A stretch of 64,000 nt of DNA from Sinonovacula constricta (GCA_007844125.1 CM017567.1:29551564-29615563), one strand, 5' to 3'. Counted from the first letter of the stretch, positions 23,814 to 36,218 are shown. A program made the numbers and translations. The notes: generated by a model not told the origin, from the letters alone.

Positions 23814-24125
23814 GTATTGTTCCTTTTTCTCTGGTGATATGTAAGTGATTTACTTACAAAAAATAATAATCAAGCATGTTGGGAATATATTTTCTATAAA
23901 TAAATAAATACTTAGATTTTGATAATTATAGTTTATATTCATCAACAAATCCCGGGCAGTATCAATTAATAACAAGAAATTTGGCACTGTCACAATAAAT
24001 TATTTATAAAAAATTAACAAATATCTTGATAATAAATAAAAGAATATATAGAATAAAAAATATAATTAATCTGATAATATATACCATTTTAAAATTACCA
24101 CTTTTCACACGCGTGCTCCTCCCTG

Positions 24126-25899
24126 TTACTTGCTAACAAACTCACTCTCTTGGAGATATTTCGTATTCAAAACCGCCATAGTGCAAGACTCAGTATTTCC
24201 ATATTGAACCAGTGTCGTCACTTTCGTCCATTGGTCAGCCTCGATCTCATATTTATACAAGTCACGTGATTCCACTTTCCTGCTTCTTCTTCCGGAGCTT
24301 CCAAAATGGCGGACGCCGCCGCAGACGTAAATACATCCATCGGTAAAAGCGCATGAATAAAACTTGCGCTCTTCTGGGAAATCCTGACCGTACGACCATT
24401 TGTTATGGTCTGTATCATAAATAGCAGTTGTTAGTATGTTCTCATGTAACGATACTCCGCCAACAATGTAGATCTTGGATTTATACGCAAATGAACACAG
24501 CAGCGATCGTGGTTTGTTCATCTGAGTAGTCACAATCGACCAATCGTCCCTTAATATGTCGTACCGGAAGACCGTATCTAAGAACATGTCTTCTTCATCT
24601 TTCCCGCCAAAAACATAAATGGCGTCTGTGGTTGCTGCAGACGCGTGGTTGTAGATCTTGATCGGAACAGACGACACTGCAATCCATGTGTCTACCTCAG
24701 TGTTGTAACATTCGACACTGTTAGTTGGTTCCCCGCGTGGATATTTTGGTTTCCCGCCAATAACGTAAATGCGGTCCTTAAGAACAGACGCCGAGAAGCA
24801 ACAACGGCCCGTTTCCATGCGAGCCAATTTCTCCCATTTTGTTTCTTTCATGTTGTATCGAAACACGTCACGTGATGCAACCCCAGTGTCCAAGAAGTGG
24901 TGATCGTCGTAGAAAATCCCACCTATGAAATATATATTGCGATCAGCTACAGTGACAAGTTGGTAAAAGTCAATTTTGTATTTAAAATCAAATGTCGGAT
25001 GAGGCTTCAATGCAAGATAGTTCCTTTTCGTGACGGGATCAAACGCGGTCAATGAACGTTCGTCTGGGCCGTATGCTCCGCCAGAATAAATAAGCAGCCG
25101 CTTGGTGAACATGCCGTATCTTGGTTGTGTGTTCAAACCAAAATCTGCCGCAACAACTTCTTCCGACATCACGCCTACGTCAGACAGTGCCGTCTCGGTA
25201 GATGACTTTAACCTGTACAAATCAACCATTAGCAGATGTGACTGACAAAATGGTTCGTTTTGAACGAGTGGTTCGGTTTTTATAAAATTCTCAATAAACT
25301 CTTCATCAATTAATGCCAGCCGGACATGTCCGAAAAGTCGCGGAAAATGCCGAATACGTTCCTCGTTGTCTCGCGTCCACATTAAAATCGTTCGATAAAC
25401 TGACTCCTCTTTATCAATAGAAAGGGCGTCATTCTGAAGGAGTTGTTCGAATTCGTGGAAATCTAATCGGCATATTGAATCATTATCATCTATTATGTCA
25501 CCAAAGTGCTCTAAAATAAAAGATCGTGCAAACTCTGACAACTTTTGGCATGAATATTGCAACGCAAATATGAAAATCTCAACACAGTTGGTTATGCAAA
25601 TTTCCTGAATCATATAATCGGCACATCGGCCAATCAGAGTCGTCATTTCAAATAGAGTTGCCGCCATGAATACGTCTTGTGCGTTTTCATTGGTCAGTCC
25701 AACACTTCCGGTATAAATATAATGAACGACATTCTTCAGCGTGTTTCCGTCAACACCATGGATACGAACTTCTGCCTCGTCTCTTTCTTTCACTGGATTT
25801 GTAAACATTGCCCTGTAAGACACATCTGTGCATTTAATTTTCGTAGTAAATAATACATCATTAATAACAGAAATAAAAACGACGACGAAGACGATGATG

Positions 25900-25931
<32 letters not shown>

Positions 25932-28002
25932 AGTAAGAAGAAGAAGAAGAAAAAAAGAAGAGTAATAATAAGAATAATACTTTGAAGACATCCAATAATA
26001 TAAAAGTTCAGAAAAAATATAAACGTACGAATTCAATTAATGATGTATATATGTTTGTTTATTGGGTTTACCTTCTAAAAGAAAAAAAGAACAAAAGAAA
26101 ATAATTTTCACATTTGGCAACGTTCTTGAGGCCGAAAACGGTGGCGCTCTCGAACTGGAAACTTTACTAAAATAGCGTACAAAAACAGTGATTGGTTGTA
26201 GCTTGGTGTACATTTAGGCCACCAAGCGGATATATCTTACATGAATTAAATAATTCTGATGATTTTAAACGTTTAAGAAACTGAAAATAATGAAATACCG
26301 ACAAGCTAAAAACATTCTATTAACTCAAAACTCGCCTCTTTGTAAACCTCATTGTGTTAAAGGGCGACAACCGTGCATGTAATGGTAACGAGTGATGACG
26401 ACAATAAGTTTATCGGTTACTGTGTATCCTAAACCATAACGGCCAGAATTGTTGACAAACTATCTAAAAATGGGAAAACAGAGTTTTAACAAAATTAACA
26501 CACATCATTTCTTAGTACCATGCCTTTTGAAAATAGTAACGGTCTTTTCTAATGACAACTAAATCAAGAAAGTTTAATCATTTTTATTCTTTATATCTTT
26601 TAAAGTATACTGAACTACATCTTCTCATATATTTGACTATTTAAAACATAAAATAAACCAAATAAACAGAAGAAGTCTTCGCAAATACGTTTTTAATATA
26701 AAAGGGAATGTGCATCCATATATCGATATATCGTCGATATCTGTCTCTCGATATATCCGATATCGTCGATATACAAAAATGGTGGAATCAATGACGGCCC
26801 TAATATTAAATGTTAACCGATCTAAAACCTTTCTCTACTTTGGATCAAATTATATCATCATATCTGCATGTGGAAATGTTTGTTTAAACAGCCGTTTAGT
26901 TATGTATTGTTAATACATCTACATATACTTTTTGGTAGAGCATCTGACATTATACTTTAAAGATTGTACCCAAAATATTTTCATTAAACCCATTGTAACC
27001 TGAACAGATCTCACAAAATTTCAAACATGTATTTCCTATCAGAGCCACGCTGCACAGTTAGCTATTTTTAAACTGATGAAGCCACGTGAAGACTTATGTT
27101 TTAGCTCATCTACGTCATCCGCTGTGACATCGATGGCTATTTTTAGCCGGAATCCCAATCGTTTTATTTATAGATTTGAAAAGAATGAACTTTTTAATTG
27201 GTGATTAATGAGTTTAACTGCCCTAAAATTGAGATACTGTTGAAGATCCTCAAAGCTTAGACTAAAGTATGATTTTTTTTCTGCACAAATTATTTACAAA
27301 CACCCCAAACATAGGTAAGATATTGTTACATATATTATACATATATAAGCAAACTGTCGGATATCTCCTTTAATGTGGCAGTTGACGCTTTACCTGTATC
27401 AAAAACAATCTACACAACTTTACCTTTGTTTTGTTAAATTGGGACATAATTTCTGCAAAAACTCTAACGTTGTTGCTGTGTTGGGTTTTTGCTAAACAAA
27501 TAACAATTGTTATCACTACCGCAATAGATACCGACGTCAGAGAGGATTACCCGGACGATGATACCATGTGAGCTCCAAAGTAAATGGTCACGTTGTTGGT
27601 TTTTTTTCTTAGTTTCTGTGCAGCGCGGCTCATATAGGAAATACATGAGGAGTTGGGTGTTATGCTGTTTTAGTTGATACTTTTAACATCTAAACAACAG
27701 TTTGCGGGATCCTTCAGGTAACAATAATCTGAACGGTTTTGTGAGAAAACAAAGTCTGGTCTAAACGGTCGGATACCATCTTTTATATTTTTGTCCTTTT
27801 TATGTCTTAACCTATTACATGCAATAAGTTGTGTGTACACCATTTACCTGAAATATGGACTGGATGCAGCCAGAACGTTTCTGTGACAATTGACACTGAC
27901 GTCTTCAGCTATGAGTATGACGTCAGTCAAGATGGCGTCTTGGAACATTTGGAAGAGACCACTTGTGAGGTACCGCAGGTGATGCTCGTTCATCGATCCC
28001 AT
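24126..28002 (-). CDS. BTB-BACK-Kelch (KLHL-type) protein, 2 coding exons, 613 aa
   Basis: Probably a substrate adaptor for a Cullin-3 ubiquitin ligase, the usual role of this family. Coding exons are 28002-27848 and 25812-24126; AG|G closes an Arg codon at the junction. The BTB domain (about residues 15-120) contains TDVILIAEDVSVNCHRNVLA and is split after SPYFR. BACK follows (about 125-225, FARSFILEHFGDI). About five to six Kelch blades occupy 280-600, marked by repeated GG pairs (IYFIGG, IYVIGG, IYVFGG, IYIVGG, IYVCGG). Start choice: a strong acceptor (pyrimidine run, CCAG at 28018) lies 15 bases before ATG 28002, so a non-coding exon upstream is likely. The open frame extending upstream of 25812 is intron. 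Length is normal for the family. Which KLHL subgroup it belongs to is not clear. Confidence 0.92.
26928..27369. mobile_element. TTAA MITE, copy C, in KLHL intron
   Basis: The right end CAAACTGTCGGATATCTCC is followed by TTTAA (TTAA at 27370-27373). The interior shares long blocks with copy B in opposite orientation (ATCAGAGCCACGCTGCACAG, GTCATCCGCTGTGACATCGA). The left end is eroded, so its border is approximate. Confidence 0.6.
27374..27782. mobile_element. TTAA MITE, copy D, abutting copy C
   Basis: It begins right after the TTAA that ends copy C and runs in the opposite orientation. Family blocks include TTTCTGTGCAGCGCGGCTCA and AACGGTCGGATACCATC at the right end. The outer TTAA is lost. 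It ends about 65 bp before the donor site of KLHL exon 1. Confidence 0.55.
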
Positions 28003-28149
28003 CCTGGACGGGCAATACTGGAAAGGTAATAAAAAAGTAAGGCCAGTATTCACATTTTCTTTAAACACACTTTTTTTGTGCAAATACGCAATGGATATGG
28101 CAATAAGATTGTATTTCTGTGTTTTTTTTCTTACACCGCACCAACATAG

Positions 28150-28300
28150 TTATGGCCATATTTGCGACGTACCATAATAATTGGTGGAGGAGACTCCAGA
28201 CTTATGTCTGGGTAGAACCAACGGCGCATCGCAGGTTAGCTGGAAAACCTCCCAACATGAAAGTTATGAGTTGAGGGTCTGAGGAGTTGCAAGTCAAGTA
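28150..28300. mobile_element. SINE family 3, fragment
   Basis: Shared blocks: GGAGGAGACTCCAGA, TATGTCTGGGTAGAACCA and TTAGCTGGAAAACCTCC. Only a degenerate part of the tRNA-like end follows (AGGAGTTGCAAG). Borders are approximate. Confidence 0.45.
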
Positions 28301-28639
28301 TGCATAGGAGATACCAAGTAAATTAAAAATTAGCACAATAAATATTTAACCATTCATTTAAGAGAAACGTATATTGACGTGATAAAACTAAAAAAATATA
28401 TATATGACCGTCAGTGTTCAATATGCATGTAAAACGGTTAAAATATGACGTCAACGTCACACGTGATTTTTTTCCTGGTTTTTTCAGCCGTCTTAGTCAA
28501 AGTCCGAAGCTCCTGAACCAATCGGAACACCTCGGTTAATTCACGGATCATCTCTCGGATGTGTGAAGGTAGTCGGATCACCTCGGCCATTTCCCTAAAT
28601 GGGACTACTTTTGAGACAGACGTCAAACAAGGATGGCAG

Positions 28640-28925
28640 CTCCTGTGACAGCTCACTACAGTACGATGCCTGTAAAACTTCAATTTGTAGCGGATTCGAA
28701 TTTAAATCATCCAACGTGCCCAGCGCAGCAGACACGCAGCTGTCAAACGATTGCATTGTTTATGTTTTGTGCGAACTACATTTTATGCATATTCTTCTTC
28801 CGACATCCGGCGAACAAAACGATCGTGATTTCAGGAAGAATCATTGCACCAGAAACATCCGAGGGATGAATGTCCCGAGGACGGAATATCCCGAGGAGTT
28901 CCGATTGCACAAGAACTAGAAACAT
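28640..28925. repeat. dispersed repeat R4, copy 2
   Basis: Closely matches 14885-15185, with CAGCTGTCAAACGATTGCAT, CATTGCACCAGAAACATCCG and GAATGTCCCGAGGACGGAAT. Upstream (28505-28600) there are further CGGATCACCTCGG-type words that may belong to the same unit. Confidence 0.6.
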
Positions 28926-29430
28926 TACTATGGTCGATTATATCTTCGATTCGTGGTTCTTAAAGAAGTATCCAGGGGCGGATCCAGACATTAAATTGGA
29001 CCTATTCACAGTTACAGAGGGGAATCATGTAGCCAGTCCTAGGCCGCATTCAAGTATAAAAAAATGTTTCATTGTAAAAGAACACAACTATTGTTCAAAT
29101 GACATACTTTGTTTCCTAATGTAGCGAAATACACGAGCAACATGCACACACAACCACATTTGATGAAACAACATCATAAATATGTGCCTAGCATATATAC
29201 TTAGCAGTGGTTGTGGTCAGAACAAAACAAAAAAACAATTATTTGAGGCCTTTGAAAAGTTAGCTTCAGAAACTTTGACCGTTTTGCGTAAAACGATATT
29301 AACTGGTATGGATCCGCGGCTGGTATCCGATAGATTTCCTGTGTCAAATACAATTAACAAAACTTCATCCCTATATGGAGGACTTTGGGCATAATTCGTC
29401 CTTTGGTCTAAATAAAGACGAATTGAAATA
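28926..29430. other. intergenic tract, no gene seen
   Basis: A short GGGGCGGATCCAG block at 28976 resembles the end of the element seen at 35668. Nothing else was recognised. Confidence 0.4.
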
Positions 29431-29439
29431 CATGTATTA

Positions 29440-29745
29440 CCTCGATTGTAAGACGGTACAAATTGTTCTTAAGGTTCATTCTTTCCAAATCTATAAATAT
29501 GCATAGTGGGGATTTATGTCAAAATAGCTACCTATGTCTAAGCTGATTACCCGGATAATGATATAACGTGATTTCGAAGTAAGTGGTCACGTGATTTTCT
29601 TAGTTCAAAAAACAGCTAATTGTGCATCGTGGCTAGGAAATACGCATTTGGACTAACCAGTGGGGTTATTATGCTAAACTTTTCACATAGATGTAAGACA
29701 TCAATAAACAGTACTGCGCGGGGTCTTTTCAGGAAACAATCATTT
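29440..29745. mobile_element. TTAA MITE, copy F, truncated
   Basis: Family blocks in order: GGTTCATTCTTTCCAAATCT, TACCCGGATAATGATATAAC, GTGCATCGTGGCTAGGAAAT and GACATCAATAAACAGTA. Neither terminus is clear. Confidence 0.5.
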
Positions 29746-29819
29746 AAATGGTAGTTTGAGAGAAATAAAACACACAAGAAAAGCAGGAATTTGTTTTTAC
29801 TCATTAAAAACGTAGAGAT

Positions 29820-29820
<1 letters not shown>

Positions 29821-29894
<74 letters not shown>

Positions 29895-29911
29895 TGTGTG
29901 TGTGTGTGTTT
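29821..29911. repeat. (GT)n / (GCGT)n microsatellite
   Basis: A GT run with a GCGT-type block in its middle. Confidence 0.95.
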
Positions 29912-30339
29912 TAAAAAAAACTAAGAAGAATATTCGGGTTTCATTTTTCAGGTAGCTGACAAAAATGAACAAAAAATACACTACATTACACAATTCGTGC
30001 TGTAAGAAGTACCTTTTATTCGCGGGCTATACGTTTAAGTTTCATTAGTCCGAAAAGCTGAAGATTTTGATTCATTAGTTAAAATTCATACGTGTGTTTA
30101 CTAAATGCAGCAGACGAATTAATTTTAGGTTAATTATAACTTTGTATAAAAATCTACGAAAAGAATCTGGTTTTAATAAAACTTTGTGAGAAACACTGGG
30201 AACACGTATCTTTCGTCAGTAACCTGCTTGAAATGATATAAATGTACATTTGTATTTCTTCTTATATGGCATTGACACTGACAGTTAACTAGTTTGGAAT
30301 ATAATTAAGTGTTATATAAATTGTAAGTAAATTTGTGCA

Positions 30340-30385
30340 TTTGTTGTTGTTGTTGTTTTGTTTTGTTTTTGTTGTTGTTGTTGTT

Positions 30386-30429
<44 letters not shown>

Positions 30430-30735
30430 TTTATTGTGGTTATCGTCCCAACAGTGTTCAGTTATCTAAAGACGGTGTCCACTTGAAGCAGATATAGTGC
30501 TGCCTTCACTGTGTATAGCATGCTGTGAGCACCTGGCATGATACCACACCCAGTCACATTACCCTGACTTAGGGCCAACCAGTCGTGGAACTACACTTAT
30601 ATTTGTTTGAGCGTTAGCAAGGGAGCTATACGACTGCCATTTTTAAGAACTTTGGTATGTCGCGGCCCAGGATCGAACCAGGGGCCTGCCGTTCCTGGAG
30701 CCGACGCTCTACCGATTGCGCTACCAGGTCCGGTG
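30340..30735 (-). mobile_element. SINE family 1, full copy with long simple-sequence tail and 9-bp target duplication
   Basis: The tRNA-like head (TGGTAGCGCAATCGGTAGAG on the minus strand) and body match the 17395 copy. Its 3' end runs into a long A run and CAA repeats on the element's strand (30342-30428). ATTTGTGCA is duplicated at 30331-30339 and 30736-30744, so the insertion includes the tail. Confidence 0.8.
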
Positions 30736-30744
30736 ATTTGTGCA

Positions 30745-31540
30745 GTTGATGAACTTACTGCACTGATATTGATGCGTTGCCCGAAACGACAATGACACAA
30801 TAGACATATTTTCTTAGATTGTTGTTTATTTTCTCAAAATATAAATACTATAGCTTGAAGATTTATCTAAGTTATCAATAAAATATGGATTCATGATATC
30901 ATGTTTTCTGACAATATCATTTGTAAATTTTAAAATAATGTAATAATAATAATAAAGAGTGAAAACATTGACGATTATATGGTGAAAATGTGTATTTCTT
31001 GTGTTCGCTTTGTTTCCGTTCTTACTACATGTGACGTTTAGCTCAAAACTGCCATCAATTACAAAAACGATTTTGTTCAACGCATTTTTGATGTCTATTA
31101 TAATAACAAGAGAGTGACCCCATATAAATGCCTAAGCAGAACAACATACATATAATATGATATAATATACCACAATATATAACACTTATATACCCAATAC
31201 CCTGCATAACATCTGTCAGGCATGTGTATGCACCAAGTTCTGGGAGTGTGGTCGAGTGTACCTCTAAATCCTTGACTACCTGGTTTCTATGGCAATCACT
31301 AAGCATGTATCGTATTTGTACACTGGTACTATTATGTGTCTTGGGTATCCTCATATAACACATACAACACTATAGTGTTAGCTTTGTTATCCCGTTTGTG
31401 ATACAAAAAAGGCAAAATGTCAACAAAGGGTCGAAATTATTAAGCGAAAATGCAATAAAGTAGCGTTCTGTGCTGTGTTAACTGGTCTGCTAGAAGTTGT
31501 TCTTTGGACAAGAACCCGTAAGGTGTTCGCTTATACAACA
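30745..31540. other. intergenic tract, no gene seen
   Basis: AT-rich sequence with no recognised repeat border. A minus-strand frame near 31055-31363 lacks domain signals. Confidence 0.4.
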
Positions 31541-31550
31541 AATATTATAA

Positions 31551-31738
<188 letters not shown>

Positions 31739-31739
31739 T

Positions 31740-32650
31740 GTTAACAAAAAATCAACATTGATGAGCGAACATGAACTGTTATATGCATGAATTTTCTAGG
31801 GTATGTATACCGGTTTAAAGTAAGCACAGATTTCGAGTTTTCATACAATACATCCAGTTTTCTTTTTTGCTTTACAGTTCAGCATTCATTTTGTACACAA
31901 ATAAAAACAACAACAGCAAAATGTCAACATAAAGAGCGACACTTGCACATTGTTGATCACTAAATGCAAATTTATCCACAATTGAAATAGCGACACATTT
32001 ATTATTCCATATATATACACATAAAATTTAAGTTGACTGTATAATGTCCACGAAGTTATTTAGATCTATATTTAGAATTTGAAAAAAAAACACGTCTAAA
32101 ATTCACGCATTTGATTGGTCATTTTTTTCAAATTGAATTGTGCTTGAACTTGAACATTCTTGAGACCGGTATCAGACTGAACTATCTCTTATATTGATGT
32201 ACATATAATTAAACTATACGAGGAAATAATATAACATACATTGCAACCACTGTAGGAGGAAAAATAAATTTCCTAAACATGCTAAATACGTGAATGTACA
32301 AAACTGCGAATAGCCGCAATAATTATTTTTGCATCGCAGCCTAGTATGTCATTACTAATGCAGCGTTGTAAATATTATACGCAGCAGTGCTGTTATCTTG
32401 TGCGCGGCATTGTGAAACTACAATGTACATGCATTTAATTCGAAACAGTTGTTGAAGTAATTAAGGCATTTATGAACAATTACTTCAATTTTGCTTTCAA
32501 ACTGATATCTGAAATCGGTACTTTAACGAACAAAATAGTGAAACACAACACTTCACACAACGTTATAACGTCATTGAAGAAAAATAATGAGACACGTTAC
32601 CATGTGTACGCTACTGTAGAATAAATATAATAAATAATCATATTATTATG
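31740..32650. other. intergenic tract, nothing recognised
   Basis: AT-rich sequence; no splice-bounded frame or repeat family was identified. Confidence 0.4.
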
Positions 32651-32654
32651 TGCA

Positions 32655-32925
32655 GGGAAATATCCATGGGGCGGGGATGGGGGATTTCCCCCCCACAACT
32701 AAACTAGGTCAAAGCGTAGAGTTGTAAAACACACACATGCAAGCTTGAAAATACTAAGCTTTTAAAGTAAACTGTATCTGTTGCCTGCTTAGATCGAAGT
32801 TAGGGTATAAATATACTATTTACTGCAATCAAGTTGAATGGATCTCGATTCATACCCCACCCACAATCCACTACCACCCTACACACACACCAAAATTTTC
32901 TGGATCTGTCCCCGACTATGTGTTC
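32655..32925. repeat. dispersed element R5, copy 1
   Basis: About 270 bp running from a CCATGGGGCGGGGATGGGGG end to a TTTTCTGGATCTGTCCCC end. It is the inverse of 35668-35945, sharing an ATAC(C)-CACCCACC-type block, an AACTTCGACC/GATCGAAGTT block and an AAGCTT-rich centre. The ends are weakly inverted (GGATCCAG versus TGGATC). Confidence 0.55.
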
Positions 32926-33495
32926 GCATGTTTAATAAACTTAGTTCACAATATTGGCATTCTTGATGGTAATAAAACACTCTGAACAAACAAAATGAAT
33001 CTGTTTGTTATTAAAGAAACAATATGTATACATTGGTGCGTACTATTCAGTCATGAACTACCAAATATTATGAAATAATCTACATTCCTATGAAACTCTC
33101 AATCAAATAAAACGATACAGTTGCATGTAGCGGTCTGTGTTATAACATGCATGCATCAAATACGTAGAAAGGTTTATATAAACTACGAGAATTTTTATCA
33201 AATAACCAACCTGCTTTTAACTTACTCCTAACACGATACTATCTCCAGGAACCAACAGTGTTCACAGACCAACTAAAGTATACAGGTAAACATAGCTAAC
33301 ACCAGTCTCAGCATCAGCAACATAGACTAGCTGTAGGGAGTGGCGGTGATGCCCGAGATTATAACACTTTGAGCTCGAGTTCTTTATCGTTCTCATAATC
33401 CTTTGCAGCAGCAGTAGCAGTTTTGTTTGCATCATTATCAGCATTGTAAAATCAGCCTTATAACGATTATTATTGCTTTTATAAATTCTGAAACT

Positions 33496-33972
33496 GGGTT
33501 GTTGTAACCATTGGTCAGGTTGTTGTGACCATTGGTCATGTTGTTGTGACTATTGGTCAGGTTGTTGTGACCATTGGTCAGGTTGTTGTGACTATTGGTC
33601 GGGTTGTTGTGACCATTGGTCAGGTTGTTGTGACCATTAGTAAGATTGTTGTGACCATTAGTAAGGTTGTTGTGACCATTGGTCAGGTTGTTGTGACCAT
33701 TGGTCAGGTTGTTGTGACTATTGGTCGGGTTGTTGTGACCATTGGTCAGGTTGTTGTGACCATTAGTAAGGTTGTTGTGACCATTAGTAAGGTTGTTGTG
33801 ACCATTGGTCAGGTTGTTTGTGACCATTGGTCAGGTTGTTGTGACCATTGGTCGGGTTGTTGTGACCATTGGTCAGGTTGTTGTGACCATTGGTCAGGTT
33901 GTGGTGACCATTGGTCAGGTTGTGGTGACCATTGGTCAGGTTGTTGTGACTATTGGTCAGGTTGTTGTGTTG
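33496..33972. repeat. 21-bp minisatellite with a near-palindromic core, about 22 copies
   Basis: The 21-bp unit consists of GGTTGTTGTGACC followed by ATTGGTCA, or ATTAGTAA in some copies. Because 21 is a multiple of 3, long frames appear on both strands (a 7-residue repeat, for example VVVTIGQ or NNLTNGH). The core TGACCATTGGTCA is an inverted repeat around one centre base. The repeat-derived frames have no start context or splice support. Confidence 0.95.
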
Positions 33973-33974
33973 AT

Positions 33975-35415
33975 ATGTATTGCTCAAATGCTACTTTGAG
34001 GGTAATGTTGTTGTTATTTTCAATGCTGCTGAAATGGATTTTTGTTTCTGGCTAAATGTCAAAGACCAAAGACGTCTTCTCTTATTATCTAGCCCCTGTT
34101 GGTGTTCCTCTTGCTTGGCGGCCGTATTTATAGTTAGAATGGTATGTTATTGTTGGTGGATAATATAGGGTACTGGTATTGTCGCTGCACTGATCTCTGT
34201 AATATACTGATTTAAGCTTCGCTCGGTTGTTGGCCTAAATTAAAGTAACCGTATCGAGTACAGATATATTTATCAAATATACAATACGCACTGCGTACTC
34301 AGGCGCATTGGTCCATTTTCATTTTAAAAAATAATAGATAAAATTCCAAGAGAGACCAATCCGACAATTACAAAATGGTTTGCGGGTTATCTCCCTTATT
34401 TTCTTATTTCTAACCATGTGATAATCGCAAATTTCAAAGCACAACAAAGTTCAATTTTATGACGTTGTTTAGGAAAAACAGCCGTGTCAGGATGATAAGA
34501 ATGCTATCAAATGTGCCTTATATTTAACCCCAGCAGTTAATGTAAATCACTACTGTCAAACGTGTTCAAACAAAATCATACCGGCGTATATGAAGATACC
34601 TAATATAGAAAGATAGTAATAATCTCCAGGGTCATAGTTTTACATAGGTACATGACACATAATACCACACAATCCTTTCTGGGTACTTCGTGTATATTCA
34701 TTCCTTTTTTAAAATATTTGCATCACTATATAAAGCAATCGACCTACATTTTAATGACAGGCGTATGCGTACGGCGTATAAAACTGAGCGCATTCCGGAA
34801 TTAGACTTACTTGGTAAGCAAAAACAGCAACAACAAACAACTTGTTGAGCTTAAACAACGATAAACAACAAAAAAAGCTAAAATACTTGAAAAGCATTTT
34901 GATTCTGTCAACACAAATACAATCTTGAGAAGAACGTGTGTTCATATATTAGGTGGTAACAGTTCATCGATTATTCATGGTGGTGCAAATAAACAAGGTT
35001 GTGTTTTTTTAAGCATAAAAAGTGACCAAGTCGCTTAAAAGTGTAATAGCCAACTAGCGACGGCTACAGCGGAAAGGGGGGGGGGGGGGGGGGGGGGCAC
35101 AGTAGCCAACTGTTTATTCCATAGTGTGTATAAAAAAATACATAATTTGAGCTAAGAATAACACACAGGAACAATGTACAATATTAAAGTAACTTTCTTT
35201 TTGACGATGAGAAGGTGAAAAGAATACCTTTAATTGGTATCGAATTATTTTTTTATAATTTCTAACCGATTTTATTATTTGGACTTTTTATAGTCAAAAT
35301 AAAGTAAAAATAAAACTCAGTCATATCATAAGTAATTAAAATGCAACAGGAAAAATTTACAACGTAATATTTTAACTATAATAACATTATACGCAATGTA
35401 ACCGTGACCATACAA
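33975..35415. other. intergenic tract with a poly-G run
   Basis: G run of about 22 at 35076-35097. A minus-strand frame at 34751-34945 has a hydrophobic segment and a GTAAGT site (34809-34814), too weak to call an exon. The rest is AT-rich. Confidence 0.4.
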
Positions 35416-35423
35416 TCGGTTAA

Positions 35424-36207
35424 AAGTGGAATCCAAAAGTTTGGACCATTTTCCCTCTCTCATGCAACCAACTTGATTATCAACAGAGAAAAGATTCTGC
35501 TAAATGCTGTTTATTTGTGCCCTACATCTATGTAAAAGTCAAGCATAAAGCTACATTCATTAAAAAATGTATTTCTTATCCGAACTAAGTTGCACAATTA
35601 GCTATTTTAAGCGTAAGAAGAACACGCAAGCACTTTCTGTTCCGATCACGTTACATGATAAAGTGGGCAGGGCCGGATCCAGAAAATTGTAGTGTGTGCA
35701 TGTGGGGTGTGTGGGTGAATGGGTGGTGGGTTGGTATGAATCAAGATTTCAACTTCATTGCAGTAAATAATATTGGACCATAACTTCGACCTTAGCATCC
35801 AGCAAACCCAATTTACTTAAAAAGCTTAGTATTTTTTAAGCTTACATATATGTGTTTTCACAACACTACCCTTAAGCTGGTTGGTGAGGGGCGAGGTGGG
35901 AGGGGGTGCATCTCCCACATCCCCCACCCCGCCTAGATCCATCCTTGCGACAGGGTAATCAGCTCGACAGGGTAATCAGCTCTGAAGTCGGTATTTGTTT
36001 AAACTGAAATCCACGTCGTGCATATTTATTGATTTAAAAATAACTTACACTTTAAGCGATATAGTTCACAATTTGTAATGTCTTAAGAGGTAATGTTATA
36101 CGCAGCGTTTACTTACACTAAAATGTATGCAGAAATAATACACAAAGTCCCAGAATAGAGGAAAGGTCTGGTTACATTTGTTAAATGCAAACTTTAGGAA
36201 AACACCT
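35424..36207. mobile_element. TTAA MITE, copy G, split by element R5
   Basis: The left end AAGTGGAATCCAAAAGTTTGG follows TTAA (35420-35423), one base of it left out here for length limits in other entries. The right end CAAACTTTAGGAAAACACCT stops at TTAA (36208-36211). The family sequence is interrupted at about 35668 and resumes at about 35945 after R5. The right-hand TTAA is also the first four bases of the target duplication of the adjacent SINE. Confidence 0.55.
35668..35945. repeat. dispersed element R5, copy 2, nested in the MITE
   Basis: Begins GGGCCGGATCCAGAAAATT and ends CCCGCCTAGATCCATCCTTG. It is the inverse of 32655-32925. A GACAGGGTAATCAGCTC block occurs twice in its right flank (35949 and 35966), possibly a small duplication. 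Confidence 0.5.
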
Positions 36208-36218
36208 TTAACTTTATT

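Noticed and set aside
25813..26036. N-terminal extension of the Kelch frame to 636 aa
   Set aside because: The extension is Ile/Val/Phe-rich and derives from intron microsatellite sequence. A good acceptor at 25813 and the BTB start in the upstream exon show that the coding exon begins at 25812.
27919..27926. CRE-like TGACGTCA as a regulatory site
   Set aside because: It lies within the coding part of KLHL exon 1, so the word is explained by codons. I kept only the intergenic pair near 49100.
33438..34055. Repeat proteins on both strands of the 21-bp array (NLTNGH and VVTIGQ types)
   Set aside because: The unit length is a multiple of three, so all frames without an internal stop stay open. 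No start context, signal peptide or splice site supports expression.
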